The notes beneath the pieces were generated by a model that had not been told where the DNA came from, did no database searches, and saw nothing but the letters and a program-made list of their open reading frames with translations. The translations under genes and the position numbers were made by a program. A DNA stretch of 43,143 nucleotides. It comes from Betaproteobacteria bacterium. GTDB taxonomy: Bacteria > Pseudomonadota > Gammaproteobacteria > Burkholderiales > SG8-41. This document shows positions 25,152 through 33,846 of the stretch, in pieces (position 1 is the stretch's first letter; each line of letters begins with the position of its first letter). The stretch spans positions 1 through 43,143 of the forward strand of contig JACQGN010000077.1 in the NCBI GenBank assembly GCA_016199545.1, read 5' to 3'.

Positions 25152-26807
25152 ATGAACGTGCGCACCCGACTGAAACGTCGAGCGCTCGGCATCGTCGCGG
25201 CGGCGGGGCTCGGCCTCGCGTTCGCCGCAGGCGCACTCGCCGCCGACCGCCCGAGCAAGGCGAAGCCACCCGAGACGCCGCAGCTACTGGAAAAGGGCAG
25301 CGTCGTCTATTTCCAGCGCTGCAGTTTCTGTCACGGGCTGCTCGGCGACGGCGAGGGTCCGGCGGCCGCATTTCTCGATCCGCGTCCACGCGATTTCACG
25401 CTCGGCACGTACAAGTTTCGCACCACGCAAAGCGGCAAGCTGCCGACCGACGAGGACCTGTTCCGCACCGTGAGCCGCGGCCTGCCCGGTACTGCCATGC
25501 AGGCGTTTGACAACGAACTGATCAAGAACGGTCTGAGCGAGGAAGAGCGCTGGGCCGTGATCGCCTACATCAAGACCTTCGCGCGCGAGTTCAATGACCC
25601 GCAGTTCGATCCCTACAAGCAGACCGTGGCGCTGCCGCAGAATCTGCCGGCGATGAGCGAGGCGACCATCGCCAAGGGCAAGGAGGTCTTCGAGCACGCA
25701 AAGTGCTGGGAGTGTCATGGCAAGCAGGGGCGCGGCGACGGCCAGAAGGCGTTCGACCGCACCGACGATTGGGGTTTCCCGATCCGAATTCGCAACGTCA
25801 CGCACCCCTGGAAGATCAAGGGCGGCGATACGGTCGAAGACATCTACATGCGATTTTCCACCGGAATCAACGGCACGCCGATGCCTTCATTCGTCGAAGG
25901 AGTCAAGAGCGCGGAGGATCGCTGGGCGCTGGCCACCTACATCAAATCGCTGCAGCACAAGCTGACCGAGCACCAGGTGCTGAGGCCGCTGCGCATCGAA
26001 GGCGAGGTGCCGTTGATCCCCGAAGACCCGGCGTGGGCGAAGGCGCCGCCGATGGACGTGCGGCTCGCGGGCCAGGTGGTGGTGCCACCGCGCTGGCAAA
26101 ACCCGAGCGTCGATTTCGCCACGGTGAGGGCGGTGGCGAACGACAAGGAGATCTCGTTTCTCGTGCACTGGGACGATCCGTTCAAGGATGTGGTCCACAA
26201 GGATGATCAGGAGTTCAACCCGAAGGATATCGCCAAGGTCGGCGCATACAATTCCTACGTCGATCCGTACAAAATGGTGCCGCGAAAGCTCGAGACGTTT
26301 CGCGACGCCGTGGCGCTGCAGTTCCCGGTGAAGCGGCCTGAGGGCACCAAGAAGCCGCACTTCCTGCGCGGCGACGCGTCCAATCCGGTGCACCTGTGGG
26401 TGTGGAAGGCGGACCTCGAAGAGCAGGGCAAGCGCTCGGTGGAGGAAGCGATCGCGCGCGGCTGGAAACAGCCGGCCAAAGCGCAGGCCGAGACTCAGCA
26501 GCAGGTGAGCGGCAAGGCGCTGTGGAAGGAGGGCCGCTGGAGCGTGGTGATGAAACGCCCGCTCATCACCGAGGACCGCTCGGACATCCAGTTCGTGCCC
26601 GGGGTGTTCATCCCCATGTCGCTAAATCTGTGGGACGGCTCGAACGGAGAGCACGGCCTGGCGATGGCGATCTCGACATGGCATTACGTGTTCCTCGAGG
26701 CGCCGACGCCGGTGCGCGTGTACGGCTATTCCGCATTCGCGGTGCTCGCGACAGGGTTGGTCGGCTTCGGGCTGATGAAGAAAGTGCAAAAGGAGAGCAA
26801 GACATGA
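25152..26807 (+). CDS. Diheme cytochrome c fused to EB_dh heme b domain, copy 1
   Basis: A 551-residue secreted protein. After a signal peptide (about 1-30) come two cytochrome c domains with CSFCHGLLGDGEGP near 56 and CWECHGKQGRGDG near 190. A C-terminal ethylbenzene-dehydrogenase gamma-type domain (about 290-510) follows, and then a membrane helix (VYGYSAFAVLATGLVGFGL). The EB_dh fold binds heme b; WSVVMKRPL contains the Met/Lys pair also seen in the paralogue at 31683, a candidate for axial ligands. Related fusion subunits exist in nitrite oxidoreductase gamma subunits. It begins 1 bp after the previous stop, with GGAG upstream, and its stop overlaps the next start (ATGA). Confidence 0.86.
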   Translation: MNVRTRLKRRALGIVAAAGLGLAFAAGALAADRPSKAKPPETPQLLEKGSVVYFQRCSFCHGLLGDGEGPAAAFLDPRPRDFTLGTYKFRTTQSGKLPTDEDLFRTVSRGLPGTAMQAFDNELIKNGLSEEERWAVIAYIKTFAREFNDPQFDPYKQTVALPQNLPAMSEATIAKGKEVFEHAKCWECHGKQGRGDGQKAFDRTDDWGFPIRIRNVTHPWKIKGGDTVEDIYMRFSTGINGTPMPSFVEGVKSAEDRWALATYIKSLQHKLTEHQVLRPLRIEGEVPLIPEDPAWAKAPPMDVRLAGQVVVPPRWQNPSVDFATVRAVANDKEISFLVHWDDPFKDVVHKDDQEFNPKDIAKVGAYNSYVDPYKMVPRKLETFRDAVALQFPVKRPEGTKKPHFLRGDASNPVHLWVWKADLEEQGKRSVEEAIARGWKQPAKAQAETQQQVSGKALWKEGRWSVVMKRPLITEDRSDIQFVPGVFIPMSLNLWDGSNGEHGLAMAISTWHYVFLEAPTPVRVYGYSAFAVLATGLVGFGLMKKVQKESKT

Positions 26808-27460
26808 GACAGACGAAGATCGTCCTGCTGGTGGCGGTCATGCTCGCGCCGGGGAGTGGCACGGTGTGGGCCGACCCCGCGGCCGGGGCCAAGGTCTTCC
26901 AGGTGAAGAGGTGCCAGGACTGCCATTACACCGACGGTCCGGCGAAGGAAAAGACGATCGCCGATCAGTTGGCGAAAAAGGGCCCGGAGCTGTGGTACGC
27001 GGGAAGCAAGTTCCAGAAGGCGTGGCTCGGCAAATGGCTGCAGGACCCGAAGCCGATTCGCGCGCTCAAGTACAACTCGCTCACCGCGAAAAACGCCGGC
27101 GATCATCCGAAACTCGCGGGCCCCGACGCGGCCGCGGTGACCGACTTCCTGATGAGCCTCGTTTCGAAGGACGTCAAGGCAGGTGTCGTCAAGCCGAAAA
27201 TGAATCCGAAGGGGCGGCTGGTGTTCACCAAGAGCATGCCGTGCAGCGGTTGCCACCAGTTTCCGGGACAGAAGTTCACCGGCGGGCTGAACGGCCCGTC
27301 ACTCAGGGACGCGGGCGAGCGGCTCAATCCCGACTGGATCTTCGCCTATCTCAAGGATGCGAAGACCTTCAAGCCGGTGAGGCAGATGCCCGTGTTTGCT
27401 GGCCTATTGAACGAGAAGGACATGCAAGCGGTCGCCGAATTCGTTTCCACATTCAAATAG
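26804..27460 (+). CDS. Periplasmic diheme cytochrome c
   Basis: A 218-residue secreted protein with signal peptide (about 1-23, GTVWA) and two heme sites, CQDCHYTDG near 37 and CSGCHQFPG near 147. The first domain has an unusual WYAGSKFQKAWLGKWLQDPKPIR stretch typical of small periplasmic cytochromes paired with membrane complexes. The second ends NPDWIFAYLKDAKTFKPVRQMPVFAGLLNEKDMQAVAEFVS with candidate distal Met ligands. ATG at 26804 overlaps the preceding stop and has AGGAG at 26790. It has no counterpart in the second module copy, so it may be a shared mobile electron carrier. Confidence 0.86.
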   Translation: MRQTKIVLLVAVMLAPGSGTVWADPAAGAKVFQVKRCQDCHYTDGPAKEKTIADQLAKKGPELWYAGSKFQKAWLGKWLQDPKPIRALKYNSLTAKNAGDHPKLAGPDAAAVTDFLMSLVSKDVKAGVVKPKMNPKGRLVFTKSMPCSGCHQFPGQKFTGGLNGPSLRDAGERLNPDWIFAYLKDAKTFKPVRQMPVFAGLLNEKDMQAVAEFVSTFK

Positions 27461-27495
27461 TGCTCGTCCGCCGGACATTACGGAGGGAATGACAG

Positions 27496-27861
27496 ATGCC
27501 AAGAACACTCAACAGCGCGGTGCTGCTGGTTGCCGCGGGTCTGCTCGTCGGGACGCCGGCGCATGCGGCCGACGGCGGGCAACTCTACAAGTTCTACTGC
27601 GCTCAGTGCCACGGCCTGCAAGGCAAGGGCGACGGGCCGAACGTCGTCAAGGATTTTCCCGTCGATCCGCGCAACTTCACCAAGGCCGACGAGATGAACA
27701 AGCTCTCGGACGCCGACATCCGCAACGTCATCCTGGACGGCGGACCGGTGGCGAATAAGTCGCCGATGATGCCGCCGTGGAGCAAGACGCTGGCCAAGGA
27801 CGAGGTGGATGCGCTCGTCAAGCAGCTGCGCGCGCTGTGCAAGTGCAAGGGCAAGTCGTGA
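27496..27861 (+). CDS. Periplasmic monoheme cytochrome c
   Basis: A 121-residue class I cytochrome: signal peptide (about 1-24, GTPAHA), CAQCHGLQGKGDGPNV near 36 and a distal Met in SPMMPPWSKTL. Near the C-terminus it carries a second Cys pair (ALCKCKGKS) that is not a heme motif. GGAGGG precedes the ATG by 8 nt. The size and organisation suit a soluble shuttle between complexes. The stop overlaps, as GTGA, the first of three tiny membrane-protein genes. Confidence 0.87.
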   Translation: MPRTLNSAVLLVAAGLLVGTPAHAADGGQLYKFYCAQCHGLQGKGDGPNVVKDFPVDPRNFTKADEMNKLSDADIRNVILDGGPVANKSPMMPPWSKTLAKDEVDALVKQLRALCKCKGKS

Positions 27862-27971
27862 GTGCTCCGGGCGCATCGGCCGGAAGGACGATCGCGGACT
27901 ACGTGATCTTCGCCGGCATGGCGGTGAACGCGGTGGTGATCGCGCTGATCGTCTGCTTCTACGTGATCTAG
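27858..27971 (+). CDS. Small single-helix membrane protein 1 (37 aa)
   Basis: A short gene starting with GTG at 27858, overlapping the previous stop by GTGA. The 37-residue product has a polar N-terminus (SAPGASAGRTIAD) and one membrane helix (YVIFAGMAVNAVVIALIVCFYV). Tiny hydrophobic subunits like CydX, CcoS or CcoQ accompany terminal oxidases, and this is the first of three such genes directly before the second bd-like gene. No close family was recognised. Confidence 0.62.
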   Translation: MSAPGASAGRTIADYVIFAGMAVNAVVIALIVCFYVI

Positions 27972-27993
27972 CGTCGCGGGCGGCGATCGCACC

Positions 27994-28101
27994 ATGCACA
28001 AGAGCGAACGAAGCGGCGTTGATCGTTTTCCCTGGGCGGGGCCTGCGCTGTTCACGGCGGTCGTGCTCGCGCTCACCGCCTTTTTCTGGTGGTTTCTGTA
28101 G
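27994..28101 (+). CDS. Small single-helix membrane protein 2 (35 aa)
   Basis: ATG at 27994 gives a 35-residue product: a charged head (MHKSERSGVDRFPW) and one helix (AGPALFTAVVLALTAFFWWFL) ending at the stop. No strong ribosome site is visible. The argument for reality is the run of three similar mini-genes, each with a head and one helix, packed between cytochrome genes on the same strand. Confidence 0.55.
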   Translation: MHKSERSGVDRFPWAGPALFTAVVLALTAFFWWFL

Positions 28102-28114
28102 GCCGGGGCCCGTC

Positions 28115-28231
28115 ATGAAGGAGCACGTCCTTGCGTTTGCCGTGGCATTCGTCGTCTGCGCGATCGTTTTCCTCGGGCTGGACTACTCGATCATGAAGAT
28201 GATGGGCCTTTCGCTCATTTATCAGCCGTGA
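28115..28231 (+). CDS. Small single-helix membrane protein 3 (38 aa)
   Basis: ATG at 28115 encodes 38 residues: MKEHVL, one helix (AFAVAFVVCAIVFLGLDYSI) and a short tail MKMMGLSLIYQP. It ends 10 bp before the second bd-like gene. It is the best candidate of the three for a stabilising subunit of that protein, by analogy with CydX. Homology is not established. Confidence 0.6.
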   Translation: MKEHVLAFAVAFVVCAIVFLGLDYSIMKMMGLSLIYQP

Positions 28232-28241
28232 GGCACGCAAG

Positions 28242-30071
28242 ATGAGAATCGCGACCGGGATCCGGCGCGCCCTGCCCAGGCTCGCGCTCGCAGCCGCCGT
28301 GACGGTGTTTCTGGGCGCGGCCGCGCTCGCGCCGGAGGCGGCATTCGCCGCGGAACCGGTGGCTGCCGAGGGCGCGAAGGCGTCCGCGTTTGCGCCGGCC
28401 CCGACGCTCACGACGGCGGATTACCCGCAGATCCGCGGCTTCAACGGCCGCATCGCGGTCTGGCTCGCCGCGCAACTTCACCTCTGGTTCGCCGCATTCG
28501 TGCTCGCAGTGCCGATCTTCGTATTCATCATCGAGGCGATCGGCATGGGCACGCGCGACGAGCGCTACGACCGGCTCGCCTACGAGTTCATCAAGGTGAG
28601 CATCACGGCGTATTCGCTCACCGCCATCCTCGGCGGGCTGCTGCTCTTCTTCCTCGTCATCTTCTACCCGCACCTGTTCCAGTACTTGGCCGGCATCTTC
28701 CGCGAGAGCATGATCTGGTACGCGCTGCTTTTCTTCGCCGAGAGCGCGATTCTCTACCTCTACTACTACGGCTGGCATTGGCTGCAGGGGGGCTTCGCCA
28801 AGTGGGTGCACCTGACGCTCGGGTTGCTGCTGAACGCCGTGGGCACCACGCTCATGTTCCTCGCCAACGCCTGGGTGACGTTCATGATGAGCCCGGCGGG
28901 GGTCGATGCCGCAGGGGTCTTCAGCGGCAACACCTGGGCGGCGATCCACAACGCGCTGTGGAATCCGATCAACATCCACCGCGTGGTGGCGAACGTCGCC
29001 TTCGGCGGCTCGATCGTCGGCGCGTATGCCGCCTACCGCTTTCTCAGCGCCACGACGGCCGAGCAGAAGGCCCAGTACGACTGGATGGGCTACACCGCGA
29101 ACTTCATCGCCATCTCGGCGTTGCTGCCGCTGCCCTTCGCCGGCTACTACCTCACCGCCGAGATCTACGCCTACAGCCAGCAGATGGGCATCACCCTGAT
29201 GGGCGGCATCTTCGCCTGGCTGTTCATCATCCAGGCGGTGCTGATCGGCACGCTGTTCCTGGCGGCGAACTACTACCTGTGGTGCGGCATGGGGCGCAGC
29301 GACGGCGCGGTACGCTACAACCGCTACGTCAAGTACCTCGCCGCAGGCATCATCGTCGCGTTCCTGGTCTGGTTCACGCCGCACACGCTGATCCTAACCA
29401 ACGAGGAGCTTAAGGCGCTCGGCGGGCCGTACCACAAGATCCTCGGGCCGCTCGGCATCATGCCGGCCAAGAACATCGCCGTGAACGCGATGATCCTGTT
29501 CACGACGCTGAGTTTCCTCATGTACCGGCGCGCCAACAAGATACCGACCGTGTCGTGGGTCAATGCCGGCAATGCCACGCAGGCGGCGCTGTTCACCGCC
29601 GGCCTGCTGAACATCTTCTTCCTCGGCGTGTATCACGGCTACTTCACGAACACCGTGTACAAGGTCGCCTCGTCGATTCCGCAGGTGCTGACCACGCTCG
29701 CCATCATCGTCGCAAGCACCGTCATCGACACCCTCATGTACCGCGGCGCGAAAGAGGTCGCACCGCTGCATTGGGGAAGGGTGTCGGACCGCTCGCAATA
29801 TGCGCTGTTCCTGCTCGCCGTGGCGTTCACCTGGTTGATGGGCCTGATGGGCTACATCCGCTCGAGCCTGCGCCAGCACTGGCACGTGACGAACGTTTTC
29901 CGTGACGCATCACCCGATGCGTTCACGCCCACGCTCGGCTACGCGGCCAACGTCGTATCGCTCGGAGCGATCATTTTCATGGCGCTGGTGATCTTCGTGT
30001 TCTGGGTGAGCCAGGTCAGCGCCCGCCACACCACGGCGGTCGGTTACTGGAAAGCGGAGCCGGCGCGATGA
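28242..30071 (+). CDS. Cytochrome bd-like membrane protein, copy 2
   Basis: A 609-residue paralogue of the protein at 20988, with a signal-like N-terminus (about 1-37) and some 12-14 helices. Helix 1 reads IAVWLAAQLHLWFAAFVLAVPIF, with His80 where copy 1 has Lys57. The FFAESAILYLYYYGWHWL and NIHRVVANVAFGG blocks are kept, as is GLMGYIRSSLRQHWHV near the end, which again has one more His than copy 1 (GDWHI). Copy 2 lacks ~40 residues between helices present around residues 185-205 of copy 1. It is preceded by three mini membrane proteins and overlaps the next gene as ATGA. Quinol oxidation coupled to cytochrome c or oxygen is possible; direction is unknown. Confidence 0.8.
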   Translation: MRIATGIRRALPRLALAAAVTVFLGAAALAPEAAFAAEPVAAEGAKASAFAPAPTLTTADYPQIRGFNGRIAVWLAAQLHLWFAAFVLAVPIFVFIIEAIGMGTRDERYDRLAYEFIKVSITAYSLTAILGGLLLFFLVIFYPHLFQYLAGIFRESMIWYALLFFAESAILYLYYYGWHWLQGGFAKWVHLTLGLLLNAVGTTLMFLANAWVTFMMSPAGVDAAGVFSGNTWAAIHNALWNPINIHRVVANVAFGGSIVGAYAAYRFLSATTAEQKAQYDWMGYTANFIAISALLPLPFAGYYLTAEIYAYSQQMGITLMGGIFAWLFIIQAVLIGTLFLAANYYLWCGMGRSDGAVRYNRYVKYLAAGIIVAFLVWFTPHTLILTNEELKALGGPYHKILGPLGIMPAKNIAVNAMILFTTLSFLMYRRANKIPTVSWVNAGNATQAALFTAGLLNIFFLGVYHGYFTNTVYKVASSIPQVLTTLAIIVASTVIDTLMYRGAKEVAPLHWGRVSDRSQYALFLLAVAFTWLMGLMGYIRSSLRQHWHVTNVFRDASPDAFTPTLGYAANVVSLGAIIFMALVIFVFWVSQVSARHTTAVGYWKAEPAR

Positions 30072-30886
30072 GCCACTTTCTCAAGGTCGTTGCCTTCAGC
30101 CTGCTGGTGATCGCTTTCTTCACGGGCTTTTCGTTTTTCGGCGTGCCACAGATCGAGCCGGCGCCGCCGCCGAAGGAAGAGGCGGTGGAACGCGGCGCGA
30201 TGACGATCGAGCAGTTCGTCGCGCTGGGAAAGAAGATCTTCGACGGCAAGGGCGCTTGCACGCTGTGCCACAACCCGGTGGGGGGCCGCGCGCCGGCCCT
30301 CGAGCGCGCGGGCATCGCCGCCGTCGAACGGATGAAGGACGCGCGCTATAGGGGAGCCGCGAAGAGCGTCGAGGAGTACCTGTACGAGTCTCTCGTCAAG
30401 CCATCGGCGTACGTGGTCGCCGGATTCGGCAAGGCGGGAACCAACGACACCGAGAGCCCGATGCCCGATGCCTCGGCCGGGAGCATCCGTCTGTCGGAGG
30501 CCGAGCTGCGCGCCGTAGTCGCGTACCTCCAGGACCTGAGCGGGGTCGAGGTAACGGTCCGCATCCCGACCGATGCGGGCGCGACCGCGAAGGCGCAGGA
30601 CAAGCCCGCGCAACGGGCGCCGGCGAAGAACGCCGAGGAGCTGATCGCGCAGTTCGCGTGCACCGCCTGCCACAAGATCGGCGCGCAGGCGGGCGGGCCG
30701 ATCGGCCCTGATCTGAGCAGGATCGGGGCGAGCCGCGATGCCGCCTACCTGCGGCGCGCGATCCTCGAACCCAACGCCGACGTCCCCAAGGGGTTCGCGC
30801 CCGGCGTGATGCCGGCGACCTACGGCGAGCAGCTGTACGCAAGAGAGCTCGAGGTGCTGGTCGCCTATCTCGCCGCATTGAAGTAG
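30068..30886 (+). CDS. Membrane-anchored diheme cytochrome c, module copy 2
   Basis: A 272-residue paralogue of the cytochrome at 23199. One N-terminal anchor helix (about 5-25, VVAFSLLVIAFFTGFSFF) is followed by heme sites CTLCHNPVGGRAPAL near 66 and CTACHKIGAQAGGPIGPDLSRIG near 198. A shared linker SVEEYLYESLVKPSAYVVAGFG...SPMPDAS provides a likely Met ligand for the first heme. It overlaps the bd-like stop (ATGA) and precedes the membrane monoheme cytochrome by 15 bp. This matches the gene order of module 1. Confidence 0.85.
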   Translation: MSHFLKVVAFSLLVIAFFTGFSFFGVPQIEPAPPPKEEAVERGAMTIEQFVALGKKIFDGKGACTLCHNPVGGRAPALERAGIAAVERMKDARYRGAAKSVEEYLYESLVKPSAYVVAGFGKAGTNDTESPMPDASAGSIRLSEAELRAVVAYLQDLSGVEVTVRIPTDAGATAKAQDKPAQRAPAKNAEELIAQFACTACHKIGAQAGGPIGPDLSRIGASRDAAYLRRAILEPNADVPKGFAPGVMPATYGEQLYARELEVLVAYLAALK

Positions 30887-30901
30887 CCGGGGAGACGGAC
30901 C

Positions 30902-31672
30902 ATGGCGCGGCGCATACCGAGGCTCGCTCAAGCGGTGCTGACGATCGTCGGCATCTACGGTGCCTTCCGGCTCGTGTTCGACGTGCTGCTCGGGCAGCCG
31001 ATTCCCTCGAGCCTGCTCACCATGTACATGTTCTTCGTCGTGGCAGGCGTGTACATGGTGTTCACCTTTACCGAGGAGAGCACGCGCGAGCTGGTCGCGC
31101 CGATCCGGGCGCTCGTGGAGGACCCGCGCCGCAAGCCGATCCGCAATGTCGTCTTTGCCCTCACGCCGCTTCTCGCCGCATGGTTCACCTACGCGGGCCT
31201 GCAGCCGCGCATCGAGGCGCCGGTGGAGCTCCGATCGATCCATCCGGCGCCGCCCTCGTCGGTGAAGATGTTCGGCAAGCGCTTCGACCTGCTCAAGCTC
31301 GAGAAGGAGGAGCCGAAGAAATTCCGCCAGCTCGTCGCCGAGGGCGCGAAGGTCTATGTCGAGAACTGTCACTTCTGCCACGGCGACAAGCTCGACGGCA
31401 GGGGTCCGTACGCCGAAGGGCTCAATCCGGTACCGATGAGCTTCCAGGACGTCGGCACCATCGCGCAGCTGCAGGAGTCGTTCCTGTTCTGGCGGATCGC
31501 CACGGGCGGCCCGGGGCTGCCGGCGGACGCCGCGCCGTGGATCTCGTCGATGCCGGTATGGGAGACCTTCCTGAGCGAAGAGGAGATCTGGAAGGTGATC
31601 CTGTTCCTGTACGACTACACCGGGCACCGGCCGCGCTTGTGGAGCGAGAATGCCGACCACTCGAAACATTGA
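30902..31672 (+). CDS. Membrane monoheme cytochrome c, module copy 2
   Basis: A 256-residue protein with three hydrophobic segments (about 10-30, 37-57, 80-98) and one heme c site, CHFCHGDKLDGRGPYAEGLNPVPMSFQDVGTIAQL. The region after it (FLFWRIATGGPGLPADAAPW.SSMPVW) parallels the copy at 24167, which has FWRVTNGGPGLPTEATPW. GGGGAGACGG precedes the ATG. It is the third gene of module 2 and the shorter of the two paralogues. Confidence 0.85.
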   Translation: MARRIPRLAQAVLTIVGIYGAFRLVFDVLLGQPIPSSLLTMYMFFVVAGVYMVFTFTEESTRELVAPIRALVEDPRRKPIRNVVFALTPLLAAWFTYAGLQPRIEAPVELRSIHPAPPSSVKMFGKRFDLLKLEKEEPKKFRQLVAEGAKVYVENCHFCHGDKLDGRGPYAEGLNPVPMSFQDVGTIAQLQESFLFWRIATGGPGLPADAAPWISSMPVWETFLSEEEIWKVILFLYDYTGHRPRLWSENADHSKH

Positions 31673-31682
31673 CGAAGCAGCG

Positions 31683-33227
31683 ATGCGCCGCGGCGCACGG
31701 GCGATAACGCAGCTTGCGACCATCGCGCTGATCGTCTGCGGGGCGCTTGCCGCGCCGGCTTTTGCCCAGAGCGGCGACAAGGTGAAGGGCGCCGAGATCT
31801 ACGCGCAGCGCTGCGCCTGGTGTCACGGGGAGAAGGGGGACGGGCAGGGCCCGGGCGCTGCGCGCCTGGTTCCGCCGCCGCGCGATTTCACGTTCGGCCT
31901 GTACAAGATCAAGTCGAGCGGATTCGACGAGCTCGGTGCGCGCGAGGACGACCTGATTCGCATGATCCGCGACGGCATGCCCGGCACCTCAATGCCAGGA
32001 TGGAAGGACGTGCTCTCCGAGCAGGATATCCGCGACGTGACCGCGCACATCACCACGTTCGTCGAGCTGGATAAACCGAAGAAGCAGGTCGATTACGGAA
32101 CGCGGATCGCTACGTCGGCCGAGAGCATCGAGCAGGGAAAGAAACTGTTCCTCGAGGGCGATCGCTGTTCGGAGTGCCACGGAAAGGAGGGCAAGGGCGA
32201 CGGCATCAAGTCGCTCAAGGACGATGCAGGGTTTCGCACCTGGCCGAGAAACCTCACCAAGCCCTGGACCTTCCGCGCGAGCAACGATCCGAAGGACATC
32301 TTCGCCCGCATCACCAACGGCATTCCGGGCACGCAGATGCCCTCCTTCGTCGAGCCGGCGAGCAAGGACAAGCTGACGATCGAGCAGCGCTGGCACATCG
32401 CGAACTACGTCGCGTCGCTCGGCAAGACCGGGATGCGAGTGCGGCCTGAGAGGACGGTCATCCGCGCGGCGAAGCTCGAAGGCGAGGTGCCGACGACACC
32501 CGAGGACGCGCGCTGGAAGCAGGCGGAACCGGCAACCTTCTTCCTGGTTCCGCAGCTGATCGCCAAGGAACGCTTTTTCACGCCCTCGAACGACACCGTG
32601 ACGATACGCGCCCTGTACGGCGACAAGGACATCGCCTTGCTGCTCGAGTGGGACGATCGAACGAAAAGCATTCCGGGCGACGAACGGGCGGAAAAGATCG
32701 CCGATCCCGAAATCGCCGAGGACCGCATCGCGGTGCAGCTGCCGGTCGAGATTCCCAAGGGAATGGAAAAGCCGTACTTCATCATGGGTGATGCCGCGCA
32801 CCCGGTCACCCTGTGGCAGTGGTCGAGCGGCACGACGAAGACGGCGGAGTCGGCCGCGCTGGCGGTAGCGCGCGGCATCGAGAAGGTCGAAGCGCGCGCG
32901 GCGGCCGCCGGCGGGCTGACCGCGAAGGGCGCCTACCGGGACGGAACCTGGCGGGTCGTGATGAAGCGGCCGCTCGCCGCCGGCGACCCGAAAGACGACA
33001 TCCGCTTCGCCGAGGGCGTGTTCATTCCGATCGCGTTTTCCGCCTGGGACGGCAGCAACGGCGAGAAGGAATCGCGCCACACACTGACGACTTGGTACTG
33101 GCTGCTGCTCGAGCCGCCGCGCGGCAACCGACCGCTGTTCGCTGCCTTGGGCGTGTTTCTCCTCATCGTTGGCGGAGAAGCATGGTGGGCTCGCGCCGCA
33201 ACGGCGCGTCGACCTCGCGAGAGCTGA
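31683..33227 (+). CDS. Diheme cytochrome c fused to EB_dh heme b domain, copy 2
   Basis: A 514-residue paralogue of the protein at 25152. I chose ATG 31683, 10 bp after the previous stop and directly before the signal peptide (MRRGARAITQLATIALIVCGALAAPAFA), rather than an ATG at 31650 that would overlap the upstream gene. Heme c sites are CAWCHGEKGDGQGP near 47 and CSECHGKEGKGDG near 165. The EB_dh domain (about 265-480) carries RVVMKRPL and FSAWDGSNGE. A C-terminal helix (PLFAALGVFLLIVGGEAWWA) anchors it. It ends 1 bp before the SCO gene. Confidence 0.86.
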   Translation: MRRGARAITQLATIALIVCGALAAPAFAQSGDKVKGAEIYAQRCAWCHGEKGDGQGPGAARLVPPPRDFTFGLYKIKSSGFDELGAREDDLIRMIRDGMPGTSMPGWKDVLSEQDIRDVTAHITTFVELDKPKKQVDYGTRIATSAESIEQGKKLFLEGDRCSECHGKEGKGDGIKSLKDDAGFRTWPRNLTKPWTFRASNDPKDIFARITNGIPGTQMPSFVEPASKDKLTIEQRWHIANYVASLGKTGMRVRPERTVIRAAKLEGEVPTTPEDARWKQAEPATFFLVPQLIAKERFFTPSNDTVTIRALYGDKDIALLLEWDDRTKSIPGDERAEKIADPEIAEDRIAVQLPVEIPKGMEKPYFIMGDAAHPVTLWQWSSGTTKTAESAALAVARGIEKVEARAAAAGGLTAKGAYRDGTWRVVMKRPLAAGDPKDDIRFAEGVFIPIAFSAWDGSNGEKESRHTLTTWYWLLLEPPRGNRPLFAALGVFLLIVGGEAWWARAATARRPRES

Positions 33228-33228
33228 G

Positions 33229-33846
33229 ATGCGCGTGAGAACTGCGGCGCTCGTTCTTGCTCTTGGCGCGCTCCTTGCGGCTCTGGCGGCGCAGCAGATC
33301 GATGCCCGGGGACGCGATGAAATCCCAATTGACCGATCGGCGCGCGGTTCGTTCTCGCTCGTCGATCACACCGGCCGACGCGTGAATGAGGCCGACTTAC
33401 GCGGCCGCTTCCTGATCGCTTTCTTCGGCTACACGTTCTGTCCCGACGTCTGCCCGACCGACCTGCAGACGATCGGAACGGCACTGAATGCGCTCGGCAA
33501 GGCGGGCGAGCGCGTGCAGCCGATTTTCATCACGCTCGACCCCGAGCGCGACACGACCGAGGTGCTCGCCCGCTACGTTCGCCACTTCCACCCTCGATTT
33601 CTCGGCCTGACCGGCACGCCCGAGGCGATCGCGCTCGCCGCGCAGGCGTTCGGCGTGATCCATGTGAAGGTCATGCCGGCGCGACGCGGCACGAACGCCA
33701 AGCACGGGGACTACGTTGTCGATCATTCTGCGGTCATATATCTGCTTGGACCGGACGGACGTTTTCTCGCCGCGTATCGACACGGCATCAGTCCGGGCAA
33801 CCTCGCGGCCGCGGTGTCAAAACATCTCAAGGGTGGCCGGTCGTGA
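33229..33846 (+). CDS. senC: SCO1/SenC-type copper chaperone
   Basis: A 205-residue membrane-tethered thioredoxin-fold protein. An N-terminal hydrophobic segment (about 5-23) is followed by FFGYTFCPDVCPTDL with the CxxxC copper/redox motif, ITLDPERDT, and VDHSAVIYLLGPDG with the partner His. SCO proteins load the CuA site of cytochrome c oxidases or act as thiol-disulfide or copper-handling factors elsewhere. No CuA oxidase gene is in the window, so here it may serve the cupredoxin at 12300, an oxidase elsewhere, or maturation of the c-type cytochromes. ATG at 33229 follows the preceding stop by one base, and its stop overlaps the next GTG. Confidence 0.9.
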   Translation: MRVRTAALVLALGALLAALAAQQIDARGRDEIPIDRSARGSFSLVDHTGRRVNEADLRGRFLIAFFGYTFCPDVCPTDLQTIGTALNALGKAGERVQPIFITLDPERDTTEVLARYVRHFHPRFLGLTGTPEAIALAAQAFGVIHVKVMPARRGTNAKHGDYVVDHSAVIYLLGPDGRFLAAYRHGISPGNLAAAVSKHLKGGRS

